From Dryocola sp051307055 (GTDB lineage: Bacteria; Pseudomonadota; Gammaproteobacteria; Enterobacterales; Enterobacteriaceae): a stretch of 64,000 bases of DNA. A program made the position numbers and the translations under genes. This document shows positions 33,407 through 43,133 of the stretch, piece by piece. The DNA lies in NCBI RefSeq assembly GCF_051307055.1, contig NZ_CP149994.1, positions 2,170,001-2,234,000 on the forward strand. Reading direction: 5' to 3'. The notes beneath the pieces are model-generated. The model ran no database searches. It saw only the letters and a list, made by a program, of their open reading frames with translations, and was not told the origin of the DNA. How positions within the stretch are numbered: position 1 is the first letter of the stretch; every line of letters starts with the position of its first letter.

Positions 33407-34159
33407 ATGATCCCTGAAAAGCGAATTATCCGACGCATTCAGTCTGGCGGTTGTGCTATCCATTGTCAGGATTGCAGCATCAGCCAATTATGCATCCCTT
33501 TTACGCTCAACGAGCATGAGCTTGATCAGCTTGATAACATCATCGAGCGCAAAAAGCCTATCCAGAAGGGACAAACCCTGTTTAAAGCGGGTGACGAACT
33601 GAAATCGTTGTACGCCATTCGTTCAGGGACCATCAAAAGCTACACCATCACCGAACAGGGTGACGAACAGATCACCGGTTTCCACCTTGCTGGCGATCTG
33701 GTCGGTTTTGACGCTATCGGCACCGGGCATCATCCGAGCTTTGCCCAGGCGCTCGAAACCTCCATGGTGTGCGAAATCCCCTTCGAAACGCTGGATGATT
33801 TATCCGGTAAAATGCCGAGCCTGCGCCAGCAGATGATGCGTTTAATGAGCGGTGAAATCAAAGGCGATCAGGATATGATTCTGCTGCTTTCCAAGAAGAA
33901 TGCTGAAGAGCGTCTGGCGGCGTTTGTCTACAATCTTTCACGTCGTTTCGCGCAGCGCGGTTTCTCGCCTCGCGAATTCCGCCTGACCATGACCCGCGGC
34001 GACATCGGTAACTATCTTGGCCTCACCGTTGAGACCATCAGCCGTCTGCTGGGCCGTTTCCAGAAAAGCGGCATGCTGGCGGTGAAAGGTAAGTATATTA
34101 CTATTGAAAATATCGACCTGCTCGCAGAACTTGCCGGGCAATCACGTAGCGTCGCCTGA
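33407..34159 (+). CDS. fnr: FNR, oxygen-sensing global regulator
   Basis: A 250-residue CRP-family regulator of the switch to anaerobic life, near identical to E. coli FNR. The [4Fe-4S] ligands are C20, C23, C29 and C122 (IHCQDCSISQLC; SMVCEIPFE). The DNA-recognition helix is in YLGLTVETISRLLGRFQKSG. The ATG at 33407 (MIPEKRIIRRIQSGG) was chosen by comparison; the frame upstream crosses the FNR box. Many genes in this window, such as fumA, belong to pathways it controls in E. coli. Confidence 0.98.
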   Translation: MIPEKRIIRRIQSGGCAIHCQDCSISQLCIPFTLNEHELDQLDNIIERKKPIQKGQTLFKAGDELKSLYAIRSGTIKSYTITEQGDEQITGFHLAGDLVGFDAIGTGHHPSFAQALETSMVCEIPFETLDDLSGKMPSLRQQMMRLMSGEIKGDQDMILLLSKKNAEERLAAFVYNLSRRFAQRGFSPREFRLTMTRGDIGNYLGLTVETISRLLGRFQKSGMLAVKGKYITIENIDLLAELAGQSRSVA

Positions 34160-34295
34160 TAAAGAGTGACCTCTGCCGGATCGCTAATTTTTTCTATGTT
34201 TTTGATCCGGCAACGGCTTCTCACCTGTTTCATTCGCTCCTTATAGGTTAATCTTACTTAACAGACTGTGGTTAAGCAGTCGTAAGGAGACCTGT

Positions 34296-35246
34296 ATGGC
34301 AAAGTATCAAAACATGCTAGTCGCGATTGATCCCAATCAGGACGATCAACCTGCCCTGCGGCGCGCTGTTTATTTGCATCAAAGGATTGGCGGCAGAATT
34401 AAGGCGTTTTTGCCGATCTATGACTTTTCTTATGAAATGACCACCCTTCTGTCGCCAGACGAACGCACCGCTATGCGTAAAGGCGTCATCAGCCAGCGCG
34501 CGGCCTGGATTAAAGAACAGGCGCAGTATTACATCGAAGCCGGTGTCCCCATTGAGATTAAAGTGGTCTGGCATAACCGGCCCTTCGAAGCGATTATTCA
34601 GGAAGTGATCGGCGGCGGTCACGATCTGCTGTTAAAGATGACCCACCAGCACGATAAGCTTGAGGCGGTAATTTTCACCCCAACCGACTGGCATCTGCTG
34701 CGCAAATGCCCTTGCCCGGTGTGGATGGTGAATGAGAAGCCCTGGCCGGAAGGCGGTAAAGCGCTGGTTGCCGTAAACCTTGCAAGCGAAGAGCAGTACC
34801 ACAACGCGCTTAATGAGAAGTTAGTTAAAGAAACCCTTCGGCTGGCGGATGACATCAACCACACGGAAGTTCATCTGGTAGGCGCCTACCCCGTTACGCC
34901 TATCAATATCGCCATCGAACTGCCGGATTTTGACCCCAGCGTTTATAACGACGCCATTCGCGGCCAGCATCTGGTGGCGATGAAAGCTATCCGTCAGCAG
35001 TTTGGCATCGATGAGAAAATGACGCATGTCGAAAAAGGCCTGCCGGAAGAGGTAATCCCGGATCTGGCCGAACATCTCCAGGCGGGGATCGTTGTGCTGG
35101 GAACGGTAGGACGCACAGGCCTTTCCGCCGCGTTCCTCGGCAACACCGTCGAGCAGGTTATCGATCATTTACGCTGCGACCTGCTGGTCATCAAGCCTGA
35201 TGAATACCAGACGCCGGTCGAATTAGACGATGATGAAGACGATTAA
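34296..35246 (+). CDS. uspE: UspE, tandem universal stress protein
   Basis: A 316-residue cytoplasmic protein with two Usp domains, the second ending GTVGRTGLSAAFLGNTVEQ (nucleotide-binding loop) and CDLLVIKPDEYQTPVELDDD. Length and sequence match E. coli UspE, linked to oxidative stress, motility and adhesion. Ribosome site AAGGAGACC precedes the ATG. A terminator follows directly. Confidence 0.96.
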   Translation: MAKYQNMLVAIDPNQDDQPALRRAVYLHQRIGGRIKAFLPIYDFSYEMTTLLSPDERTAMRKGVISQRAAWIKEQAQYYIEAGVPIEIKVVWHNRPFEAIIQEVIGGGHDLLLKMTHQHDKLEAVIFTPTDWHLLRKCPCPVWMVNEKPWPEGGKALVAVNLASEEQYHNALNEKLVKETLRLADDINHTEVHLVGAYPVTPINIAIELPDFDPSVYNDAIRGQHLVAMKAIRQQFGIDEKMTHVEKGLPEEVIPDLAEHLQAGIVVLGTVGRTGLSAAFLGNTVEQVIDHLRCDLLVIKPDEYQTPVELDDDEDD

Positions 35247-35264
35247 TGCTTCCCTAAGTTAACT

Positions 35265-35300
35265 AAAAAGCCCGTTGGTGAAGACACCGACGGGCTTTTT
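35265..35300. terminator. uspE terminator
   Basis: AAAAAGCCCGTTGGTG (35265-35280) pairs with CACCGACGGGCTTTTT (35285-35300), loop AAGA, one G:T pair. Confidence 0.95.
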
Positions 35301-35687
35301 AGCATCTGCGGGAGCTGTTTTCTGCTTAACGGCGGGTAAGCCAGACAAACGCGAAAGCAAATTAATCCTGAGGCTGGAAATAACGCCGTGTAAGCATCCA
35401 GCCTGCGCAAAATAAATTTTTCGTACTGACAGAAAATAAGCCAGCCCGGCCAAATCTGTCGCCAAATAAAATACGGCTGAAAAGTATAACCTATTTAGCC
35501 AGGCTGCCGATCGCCTGATAAATAAGGTTATTAATGAATTCATCAGACCATAAGTCTGGTACAGAATCTTAAAAACCACCTTTTATTCTGCATAACAAGC
35601 TTTATCTCCCTCGCGCTAACAGAATCCAGGCTACATTTTTAAGGTCGTTCATTTATTAACCCGGGATCGCGAGGATAAAGCTAACGT
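35301..35687. other. Gap between uspE terminator and the dehydrogenase gene
   Basis: No gene is convincing here. AGGCTGGA (35371-35378) and TCCAGCCT (35397-35404) form an 8-bp inverted repeat without a T-run. A leftward 106-codon frame crosses the terminator and is judged spurious. Confidence 0.5.
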
Positions 35688-36881
35688 ATGAAAGCACTTA
35701 CTTATCATGGCCCTAAACATGTCAGCGTCGACAATATGCCCGACCCCACCATCGAAGCACCTGACGATATTATTCTCAGAGTCACCGCTACGGCGATTTG
35801 TGGTTCAGATTTGCACCTCTATCATGGGAAAATCCCCGGCATCCATCATGGCGATATTTTCGGCCATGAGTTTATGGGCGAAGTCGTTGAAACAGGCGCA
35901 GGCGTAACGGCGGTGAGTAAGGGCGATCGGGTTGTCATCCCTTTCGTCATCGCCTGCGGAGACTGTTTTTTCTGCCATCTGCATCAGTACGCGGCCTGTG
36001 AAACGACCAATACGGGCAAAGGTTCCGCGCTGAACCGCAAATCGATCACGCCTCCTGCCGCTTTATTTGGCTACAGCGATCTGTATGGCGGCATACCCGG
36101 CGGCCAGGCGGAATATGTCCGGGTGCCAAAGGCCAACGCGGGCCCGTTTAAAGTGCCGTCCACTCTTGCCGATGAAAAAGTTTTATTCCTTTCCGATATT
36201 CTTCCTACTGCCTGGCAGGCGGTTAAAAATGCTGAGGTGAAACAAGGCTCAAGCGTGGCGATTTTCGGCGCCGGGCCTGTAGGATTGCTGTGCGCAGCGT
36301 GCGCTCGCCTGGCCGGGGCGGAGAAAATATTTATTATCGATCATCATCCCTACCGGCTCGCTTTCGCCCAGCAACGTTATGGCGCAATTCCGATCAATTT
36401 CGATGAAAACGACGATGCTGCCGCCTGGATTATTGAAAACACTGCCGGGAACCGCGGCGTGGATGCGGTCATCGATGCGGTCGGCTTTGAAGCGAAAGGC
36501 AGTCTGACCGAAACGGTGCTCAGCAACCTTAAACTTGAAGGCAGCAGCGGTAAGGCATTGAGGCAGTGTATTGCCGCCGTGCGCCGCGGAGGGATTGTCA
36601 GCGTGCCGGGTGTTTACGCAGGCTTCATTCACGCCTTCCTGTTTGGCGATGCCTTTGATAAAGGCCTGACCTTCAAAATGGGACAAACGCACGTTCATGC
36701 CTATCTGCCCGAGCTGCTCAGGCTGATAGAAAGCGGCCATCTGCATCCTGAAGAAATTGTGACTCACCACCTTCCTCTCGAAGATGCAGCCCGCGGGTAT
36801 GAAATTTTTGAGAAGCGCCAGGAAGACTGCCGTAAGGTTATCCTTGTGCCGGGCCTTAGCGCGGACGCCTCCACGATTTAA
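35688..36881 (+). CDS. Zinc-dependent alcohol/formaldehyde dehydrogenase (MDR family)
   Basis: A 397-residue medium-chain dehydrogenase. Catalytic zinc ligands are the Cys in TAICGSDLHLYHG and the His-Glu of GDIFGHEFMGEV; the structural zinc is held by four cysteines in IACGDCFFCHLHQYAAC. The NAD-binding loop is SVAIFGAGPVGLLCAACARL. The extended C-terminal part resembles glutathione-independent formaldehyde dehydrogenase-like proteins. No homologue sits here in K-12. Substrate is open; aldehydes or short alcohols are plausible. Confidence 0.87.
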   Translation: MKALTYHGPKHVSVDNMPDPTIEAPDDIILRVTATAICGSDLHLYHGKIPGIHHGDIFGHEFMGEVVETGAGVTAVSKGDRVVIPFVIACGDCFFCHLHQYAACETTNTGKGSALNRKSITPPAALFGYSDLYGGIPGGQAEYVRVPKANAGPFKVPSTLADEKVLFLSDILPTAWQAVKNAEVKQGSSVAIFGAGPVGLLCAACARLAGAEKIFIIDHHPYRLAFAQQRYGAIPINFDENDDAAAWIIENTAGNRGVDAVIDAVGFEAKGSLTETVLSNLKLEGSSGKALRQCIAAVRRGGIVSVPGVYAGFIHAFLFGDAFDKGLTFKMGQTHVHAYLPELLRLIESGHLHPEEIVTHHLPLEDAARGYEIFEKRQEDCRKVILVPGLSADASTI

Positions 36882-36910
36882 TGCGTTTAAATCGCCTGCT
36901 GTAAGCCAAA

Positions 36911-36936
36911 AAAAACCGCCCCAAAAGGCGGTTTTT
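36911..36936. terminator. Bidirectional terminator, dehydrogenase / pntB
   Basis: AAAAACCGCC (36911-36920), loop CCAAAA, GGCGGTTTTT (36927-36936) between convergent genes. Confidence 0.93.
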
Positions 36937-36953
36937 ACTGAGCATCCCACAAA

Positions 36954-38342
36954 TCAGAGCGCTTTAAGGATGGCTTCCACGCTGGCTTTCGCATCGCCAA
37001 ACAGCATCTGCGTGTTGTCTTTAAAGAACAGCGGGTTTTGCACCCCGGCATAGCCGGTATTCATCGAACGCTTAAAGACGATAACGTTTTGCGCTTTCCA
37101 CACTTCCAGCACCGGCATACCGGCGATTGGGCTACGTGGATCTTCCTGCGCGGCCGGGTTAACCGTATCGTTAGCGCCGATAACCAGCACGGTGTCGGTA
37201 TCGGTGAAATCGTCGTTGATCTCATCCATTTCCAGCACCACATCATACGGCACGCGGGCCTCAGCCAGCAGGACGTTCATATGGCCAGGCAAACGGCCCG
37301 CAACCGGGTGAATACCAAAGCGCACTTTGATCCCGCGCGCGCGCAGCTTCTCGGTAATTTCAGCAACCGGATACTGCGCCTGCGCAACCGCCATACCGTA
37401 GCCCGGGGTGATGATCACAGAGCTGGAATTTTTCAGCATTTCTGCCGTCTCTTCCGCTGTTATTTCACGGTGTTCGCCGGCTTCATCGGCTTCACCGGTA
37501 GATGAACCATCCGTGCCGAAACCACCGGCGATGACGCTAATGAACGAGCGATTCATCGCTTTGCACATGATGTACGACAGAATCGCACCCGATGAGCCTA
37601 CCAGCGCGCCGGTAACGATCAGCAGATCGTTGCTGAGCATAAAGCCCGCCGCCGCCGCCGCCCAGCCCGAGTAGGAGTTCAGCATGGAGACCACTACCGG
37701 CATATCCGCACCGCCGATAGAGGCCACCAGATGCCAGCCGACCGCCAGCGCAATGATGGTCATTACCAGCACCGCCAGCACCTGCAGGCCAACGCTTTCG
37801 GTACGAACAAACACAATCAGCAGCGCAAAGGAGACGACTAACGCCGCCAGATTCAGCTTGTGACGGTTTGGCAGCATCAGCGGTTTAGAGGAAATCTTAC
37901 CGCGCAGCTTGCCAAACGCCACGATTGAGCCCGTGAAGGTCACCGCGCCGATAAAGATGCCGAGGAACACCTCCGTTAAATGGATGTTTTCCATCACCGG
38001 TTCGAGTCCCGGCGCGTGATCCAGATAGCTGTTAAAGCCCACCAGCACCGCCGCAAGGCCCACGAAGCTGTGCAGAATCGCCACCAGCTCCGGCATCTCC
38101 GTCATCTCGACTTTCTTCGCAAGGTGCATACCGATAGCACCGCCGATAACCATCGCCACGATTATCCATACGACGTTGCCCGTTTCCGGCCCAAAGATGG
38201 TTGCAACCAGCGCAATCGCCATACCGGCCATGCCGAACAGGTTGCCCTGCTTTGACGTTTCGTGTTTTGACAACCCGGCCAGGCTGAAAATAAACAGGAT
38301 CGCGGCAACAATGTATGCAGCTGTAACTAATCCACCAGACAT
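36954..38342 (-). CDS. pntB: PntB, NAD(P) transhydrogenase beta subunit
   Basis: A 462-residue membrane subunit of the proton-driven transhydrogenase that makes NADPH from NADH. The N-terminal half has about nine membrane helices (SGGLVTAAYIVAAILFIFSL). The C-terminal NADP-binding domain III includes VIITPGYGMAVAQAQYPVAE, RFGIHPVAGRLPGHMNVLLA and VIGANDTVNPAAQEDPRSPI. Length equals E. coli PntB. It begins 10 bp after pntA on the same strand. Confidence 0.98.
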   Translation of the reverse strand: MSGGLVTAAYIVAAILFIFSLAGLSKHETSKQGNLFGMAGMAIALVATIFGPETGNVVWIIVAMVIGGAIGMHLAKKVEMTEMPELVAILHSFVGLAAVLVGFNSYLDHAPGLEPVMENIHLTEVFLGIFIGAVTFTGSIVAFGKLRGKISSKPLMLPNRHKLNLAALVVSFALLIVFVRTESVGLQVLAVLVMTIIALAVGWHLVASIGGADMPVVVSMLNSYSGWAAAAAGFMLSNDLLIVTGALVGSSGAILSYIMCKAMNRSFISVIAGGFGTDGSSTGEADEAGEHREITAEETAEMLKNSSSVIITPGYGMAVAQAQYPVAEITEKLRARGIKVRFGIHPVAGRLPGHMNVLLAEARVPYDVVLEMDEINDDFTDTDTVLVIGANDTVNPAAQEDPRSPIAGMPVLEVWKAQNVIVFKRSMNTGYAGVQNPLFFKDNTQMLFGDAKASVEAILKAL

Positions 38343-38352
38343 TTGTTACCCC

Positions 38353-39882
38353 TTAGTTCTTCCGGAACATTTTCAGCATGCGCTGAGTGACGGTGAAACC
38401 ACCAAAAATATTGATGCTGGCAATCAGCACGGCGATAAAGCTCAGAAAACTGACCCAGCCGCCGTGACCAATCTGTAAAAGCGCGCCAACCACAATGATC
38501 CCTGAGATAGCGTTAGTGACCGACATCAGCGGCGTATGCAGCGCATGTGAAACGTTCCACACCACGTAATAACCCACCACGCAGGCCAGGGCGAACACCG
38601 TAAAGTGGCCGAGGAACTCTTTAGGCGCAACGTCAGCAAGCCAGCCGAAGAGAATAATCGCCAGCGCCATAAACGCATATTTGCGCCAGGGGGAAGCGGG
38701 TTTTTTCTCTTCTACCGGAGCGGCAGCTTTTGGCTGCGCCGCCTGCGGCTGGGCGGAAACCTGAATCGGCGGCGCAGGCCAGGTAACTTCACCTTCGCGG
38801 ATAACCGTTACGCCGCGAACGACCACGTCTTCAAAATCGACGTTGATATTGCCGTCTTTTTCTTTACAGAGCAGCTTCAGCAGGTTTACCAGGTTGGTGC
38901 CGTACAGCTGTGAGGACTGGGTCGGCAGACGGCCCGGCAGATCGGTATAGCCAATTACGCGCACGCCGTTTGGCGTAACGGTGATTTTATCGGCCACCGT
39001 ATATTCACAGTTACCGCCGTTTTGCGCCGCCAGATCGACGATCACGCTGCCCGCCTGCATGGAATCAACCATTTCACGGGTGATGAGTTTCGGCGCTGGT
39101 TTGCCCGGGATCAGGGCGGTGGTAACGATAATGTCGACTTCTTTCGCCTGCGCGGCGAACAGTTCCATCTCCGCTTTTATAAAGGCTTCGGACATCACTT
39201 TGGCATAGCCGTCGCCGCTGCCCGCTTCCTCTTTAAAATCGAGTTCCAGGAACTCGGCGCCCATGCTCTGAACCTGTTCTTTTACCTCAGGACGGGTATC
39301 AAAAGCACGCACGATGGCGCCAAGGCTGTTTGCAGCGCCGATTGCCGCAAGGCCCGCTACGCCCGCGCCTATTACCATCACCTTCGCCGGCGGCACTTTG
39401 CCTGCGGCGGTAATTTGCCCGGTAAAGAAGCGGCCAAACTCATGGGCGGCCTCAACAATAGCGCGATAGCCCGCGATATTGGCCATGGAGCTCAGCGCAT
39501 CGAGCGACTGCGCGCGCGAAATACGCGGCACCGAGTCCATTGCCATTACGGTGACGTTGCGCGCCGCGAGCTTTTCCAGCAGCTCTGCATTTTGTGCAGG
39601 CCAGATAAAGCTGACTAACGTTGAGCCTTCGCGCATCAGCTCAATTTCGCTGTCCTGCGGGGCATTTACCTTCAGGATGATGTCGGACTGCCAGACATCC
39701 TGAGTGTCGGTAACGGCGGCGCCCACCTGAAGAAACGCTTCGTCATCAAAGCTCGCCAGCTTGCCTGCGCCACTTTCAATGGCGACGGTAAATCCCAGCT
39801 TCTGCAGTTGTTCCACGGTTTTCGGTGTGGCAGCCACGCGGGATTCACCTGCCCACCGCTCTCTTGGTACACCAATACGCAT
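38353..39882 (-). CDS. pntA: PntA, NAD(P) transhydrogenase alpha subunit
   Basis: A 509-residue subunit with the NAD(H)-binding domain I (MRIGVPRERWAGESRVAATP; KVMVIGAGVAGLAAIGAANS), a Pro/Ala/Lys-rich linker near residue 390, and four C-terminal membrane helices ending VTQRMLKMFRKN. The ATG ending at 39882 matches the E. coli start; an upstream ATG five codons earlier is possible but less likely. Confidence 0.97.
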   Translation of the reverse strand: MRIGVPRERWAGESRVAATPKTVEQLQKLGFTVAIESGAGKLASFDDEAFLQVGAAVTDTQDVWQSDIILKVNAPQDSEIELMREGSTLVSFIWPAQNAELLEKLAARNVTVMAMDSVPRISRAQSLDALSSMANIAGYRAIVEAAHEFGRFFTGQITAAGKVPPAKVMVIGAGVAGLAAIGAANSLGAIVRAFDTRPEVKEQVQSMGAEFLELDFKEEAGSGDGYAKVMSEAFIKAEMELFAAQAKEVDIIVTTALIPGKPAPKLITREMVDSMQAGSVIVDLAAQNGGNCEYTVADKITVTPNGVRVIGYTDLPGRLPTQSSQLYGTNLVNLLKLLCKEKDGNINVDFEDVVVRGVTVIREGEVTWPAPPIQVSAQPQAAQPKAAAPVEEKKPASPWRKYAFMALAIILFGWLADVAPKEFLGHFTVFALACVVGYYVVWNVSHALHTPLMSVTNAISGIIVVGALLQIGHGGWVSFLSFIAVLIASINIFGGFTVTQRMLKMFRKN

Positions 39883-39897
39883 AGTTTTCCCTTCCAT

Positions 39898-40431
39898 CTG
39901 TTTATTATGATGGTTTGTCAGACGTTGCCGTAGCCAGCCGTATGCACGCTGCCTGTACTCCTGGCAAACGTCATCTCCGTTACCACTTCAACAAAAAATA
40001 CATCTGTAACAAACTTTTTATAACCTACTGAAAATAACGCCTGTGATCCACATCATGATCGCACTATTTGTATCTTTCCCGCAAAATCTAAGGGCCAGGG
40101 CGCTCAGGCAGCTCTTTTTAACTAAAATTCATCGCCGATGCCTGATAATACGCTTAAGCGAAGCGGTAAAACACGATTCTGCGCCATGCTAAAAGCCAGT
40201 TTTAACATCGTATTAACCAAAGAAGTCATAAGCTTTATCGTTTTTACTGGTCAAGCGCCCAAATTGAGGACCTATAATCTTTGGTTATGAAAATTCGGCA
40301 ACGGCAGGATGCCACTTTGAAAAATGCCGCAGACAGTCATGCTCATTCAATGCAATAATCTGCGGCTTACAGGTAATTTTCAGAGAATGCGGTATTAGTA
40401 TTCATTTTGCGCAAGGCGAAGGATTATTTTT
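39898..40431. other. Promoter region between divergent pntA and ydgH
   Basis: About 530 bp of AT-rich, non-coding DNA serving both genes. TGTGATCCACATCATGA (around 40040-40057) resembles a weak CRP half-and-half site. I see no small gene or terminator that can be supported. Confidence 0.45.
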
Positions 40432-41376
40432 ATGAAGCTCAAGAACACCCTTCTGGCGTCAGCACTTATCTCCCTCACTACGCTGTCCGCTCAGGCAGCG
40501 CAGGAGCTGACGCCGGAACAAGCGGCCTCTCTTAAACCTTTTGATCGCATCGTTGTGACGGGGCGTTTTACTGCCATCAGCGACGCGGCCAAAGCCGTTT
40601 CTCGCCGTGCGGACGACGCCGGCGCCGCTTCTTTCTACATTCAGGATCTGAACGACACCGGCAACAGCGGCAACTGGCGTGTGGTTGCGGATATTTTCCA
40701 TGCGGACGCGCAGAAAGCCGAAGAAAAAGGCAACCGCGTCATCAACGGCGTGATGGAATTGCCAAAAGCCCAGGCTTATCTGCTTGAACCTTTCGATACC
40801 GTTACCGTGCAGGGCTTCTATCGCAACCAGCCGGAAGTTAACGACGCCATTACCAAAGCCGCTAAAGCTAAAGGAGCGTCCTCTTTCTTCATCGTGCGTC
40901 AGGTCGATGCAAACCAGGGCGGCAACCAGCGTATAACAGCGTTCATCTATAAAGCTGACGCCAAAAAACGCGTCGTGCAGAATCCGGACGCCATCCCTGC
41001 AAATTCAGAAGCGGGTAAAGCGGCGCTGGCGGCCGGCGGCGCCGCAGCGAAAAAAGTTGAGATTCCGGGCGTTGCCTCTTCTGCAACCCCAAGCTCCGAC
41101 GTGGGCCGCTTCTTTGAAACCCAGTCATCAAAAGGTGGGCGTTACACTGTCACCCTGCCGGACGGCACGAAGGTTGAGGAAATCAATAAGATCACCGCCG
41201 CTCAGATGGTGCCTTTCGACAGCATCAAGTTCACCGGTCACTACAGCGGCATGACTGAAGTCTCATACCAGGTGGCCAAACGTGCGGCGAAGAAAGGGGC
41301 GAAGTTCTACCACGTGACCCGCCAGTGGCAGGAGCGTGGCGGCAACCTGACCGTCAGCGCAGATCTCTATAAATAA
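40432..41376 (+). CDS. ydgH: YdgH, periplasmic triple-DUF1471 protein
   Basis: A 314-residue secreted protein (signal LKNTLLASALISLTTLSAQA) with three YdgH/BhsA/McbA-type (DUF1471) domains, the motif KPFDRIVVTGRFTAISDA recurring as EPFDTVTVQGFYRNQPEV and VPFDSIKFTGHYSGMTEV. It follows E. coli YdgH over the whole length. Family members are linked to biofilm and stress; exact role is unknown. GAAGGA precedes the ATG. Confidence 0.95.
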   Translation: MKLKNTLLASALISLTTLSAQAAQELTPEQAASLKPFDRIVVTGRFTAISDAAKAVSRRADDAGAASFYIQDLNDTGNSGNWRVVADIFHADAQKAEEKGNRVINGVMELPKAQAYLLEPFDTVTVQGFYRNQPEVNDAITKAAKAKGASSFFIVRQVDANQGGNQRITAFIYKADAKKRVVQNPDAIPANSEAGKAALAAGGAAAKKVEIPGVASSATPSSDVGRFFETQSSKGGRYTVTLPDGTKVEEINKITAAQMVPFDSIKFTGHYSGMTEVSYQVAKRAAKKGAKFYHVTRQWQERGGNLTVSADLYK

Positions 41377-41386
41377 TTCAGCCCTA

Positions 41387-41455
41387 TCCTCAGGGTTGCT
41401 TTCGCTGCCCTGAGGATTGCCGGCAAAGAAAGAAAAAACGTGATTTTCTTTCTTT
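41387..41455. repeat. Two stem-loops downstream of ydgH
   Basis: TCCTCAGGG (41387-41395) pairs with CCCTGAGGA (41408-41416). It is followed by a 12-bp perfect A/G-rich repeat, AAAGAAAGAAAA (41425-41436) and TTTTCTTTCTTT (41444-41455). Neither is followed by a separate T-run. They may protect the ydgH mRNA end or slow polymerase before the true terminator at 41535. Confidence 0.55.
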
Positions 41456-41534
41456 ATGGTTGAGCTGCCGAAATCAATGGGCTGTTTTTCCTGTTTATTT
41501 TTTACCATGCCTGTTTCAGCGCTTTGCCAGTCTG

Positions 41535-41558
41535 AGGGCAGCTCTGGCTGCCCTTTTT
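41535..41558 (+). terminator. ydgH terminator
   Basis: AGGGCAGC (41535-41542), loop TCTG, GCTGCCCT (41547-41554), then a T-run. Confidence 0.92.
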
Positions 41559-41716
41559 AGCGCCCTCTTTTTGCGCGATTAGTTCAATTTATGGCGCATG
41601 CCATTGCAAGCAGTGTCCACACTCCGTAAAATTCCGCGCCTTAGCGTGATCCACCATTTTTATGCGAAAAAGCATAATAATTATGCTGGAACCTGCCTCA
41701 CATTTACTGGACATCT

Positions 41717-43099
41717 ATGGAAAAGAAACTTGGCCTCGCCGCGTTAACCGCTCTGGTCCTCAGCTCGATGCTCGGCGCTGGGGTATTTAGCCTGCCGCAA
41801 AATATGGCAAGCGTGGCAAGTCCCGCGGCGCTGTTGATTGGCTGGGCTATCACCGGCGCGGGCATTCTGCTGCTGGCGCTCGCCATGCTGGTGCTGACCC
41901 GCCTGCGTCCGGAGCTGGACGGCGGAATATTTACCTACGCCCGCGAAGGCTTTGGTGAATTAATCGGTTTTTGCTCCGCCTGGGGCTACTGGCTGTGCGC
42001 GGTTATCGCTAACGTTTCCTATCTCGTCATCGTGTTTTCGGCGTTAAGCTTCTTTACCGATACGCCAGAGCTGCGGCTGTTTGGTGATGGCAATACCTGG
42101 CAAGCCATCCTGGGCGCGTCTGTCTTATTATGGATGGTCCACTGGCTGGTGCTGCGCGGCGTACAAACCGCAGCGAGTATCAATCTGGTCGCCACCCTCG
42201 CTAAACTTCTCCCGCTCGGTATGTTTATCGTGCTCGCAGCGATGGCCTTCCGGCTCCGTACCTTTAGCCTCGATTTTTCCGGCCTGGCGTTAGGCGTGCC
42301 GGTCTGGGAGCAGGTTAAAAACACCATGCTGATTACGCTGTGGGTGTTTATCGGCGTCGAGGGCGCCGTGGTCGTTTCCGCGCGGGCGCGCAATAAAAAA
42401 GATGTAGGACGCGCAACCCTGCTCGCCGTCATTGCCGCGCTGGGCGTCTATCTGCTGGTAACGCTGCTTTCTCTTGGCGTGGTGGCCCGTCCGGAGCTGG
42501 CGACGATGCGCAACCCGTCCATGGCGGGCATCATGGTTGAGATGATGGGCCCATGGGGCGAGGTCATCATTGCCGCGGGCCTTATCGTTTCCGTGTGCGG
42601 CGCCTACCTGAGCTGGACTATTATGGCCGCAGAAGTACCTTTGCTCGCCGCTACGTATAAAGCGTTTCCGAAAATTTTTGCGCGCCAGAATAAAAATAAC
42701 GCTCCTTCGGCATCGCTGTGGCTGACTAATATCAGCGTACAGCTTTGTCTGGTGCTGATCTGGCTTACGGGATCTGATTACAATACCCTGCTGACCATCG
42801 CATCAGAGATGATCCTCGTGCCCTATTTCCTGGTGGGCGCCTATTTATTAAAAGTGGCTGCGCGTCCGCTGCATAAAGCCATCGGCCTCGGCGCATGCCT
42901 TTATGGCCTGTGGCTACTTTATGCATCAGGCCCGATGCACCTCCTGCTGTCGGTGGTACTGTATGCCCCTGGATTGCTTGTTTTTATGTACGCCCGCAGC
43001 ACGCATACTCATGAGGCCAGCCTGAACATGCAGGAAAGAGCGATTATTGCAGCTATGCTGCTTGCTTCGTTTCCAGCGACATGGATGCTGGTGCGATAA
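41717..43099 (+). CDS. ydgI: YdgI, arginine/ornithine antiporter-like APC transporter
   Basis: A 460-residue inner-membrane protein with about 12-13 helices, of the APC basic-amino-acid antiporter family (ArcD/LysI-like). Landmarks are LVLSSMLGAGVFSLPQNMAS, the substrate-binding GAGVFSLP loop, and FIGVEGAVVVSARARNKKDV. Position between ydgH and folM matches E. coli ydgI. Transport has not been proven for the E. coli protein as far as I recall. Confidence 0.93.
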   Translation: MEKKLGLAALTALVLSSMLGAGVFSLPQNMASVASPAALLIGWAITGAGILLLALAMLVLTRLRPELDGGIFTYAREGFGELIGFCSAWGYWLCAVIANVSYLVIVFSALSFFTDTPELRLFGDGNTWQAILGASVLLWMVHWLVLRGVQTAASINLVATLAKLLPLGMFIVLAAMAFRLRTFSLDFSGLALGVPVWEQVKNTMLITLWVFIGVEGAVVVSARARNKKDVGRATLLAVIAALGVYLLVTLLSLGVVARPELATMRNPSMAGIMVEMMGPWGEVIIAAGLIVSVCGAYLSWTIMAAEVPLLAATYKAFPKIFARQNKNNAPSASLWLTNISVQLCLVLIWLTGSDYNTLLTIASEMILVPYFLVGAYLLKVAARPLHKAIGLGACLYGLWLLYASGPMHLLLSVVLYAPGLLVFMYARSTHTHEASLNMQERAIIAAMLLASFPATWMLVR

Positions 43100-43133
43100 C
43101 GACGCCTGAACCGCAAGTATGGAGAACCGAACG

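Noticed and set aside
35259..35579. 106-codon leftward frame after uspE
   Set aside because: It runs through the uspE terminator, has no family match and sits in non-coding DNA.
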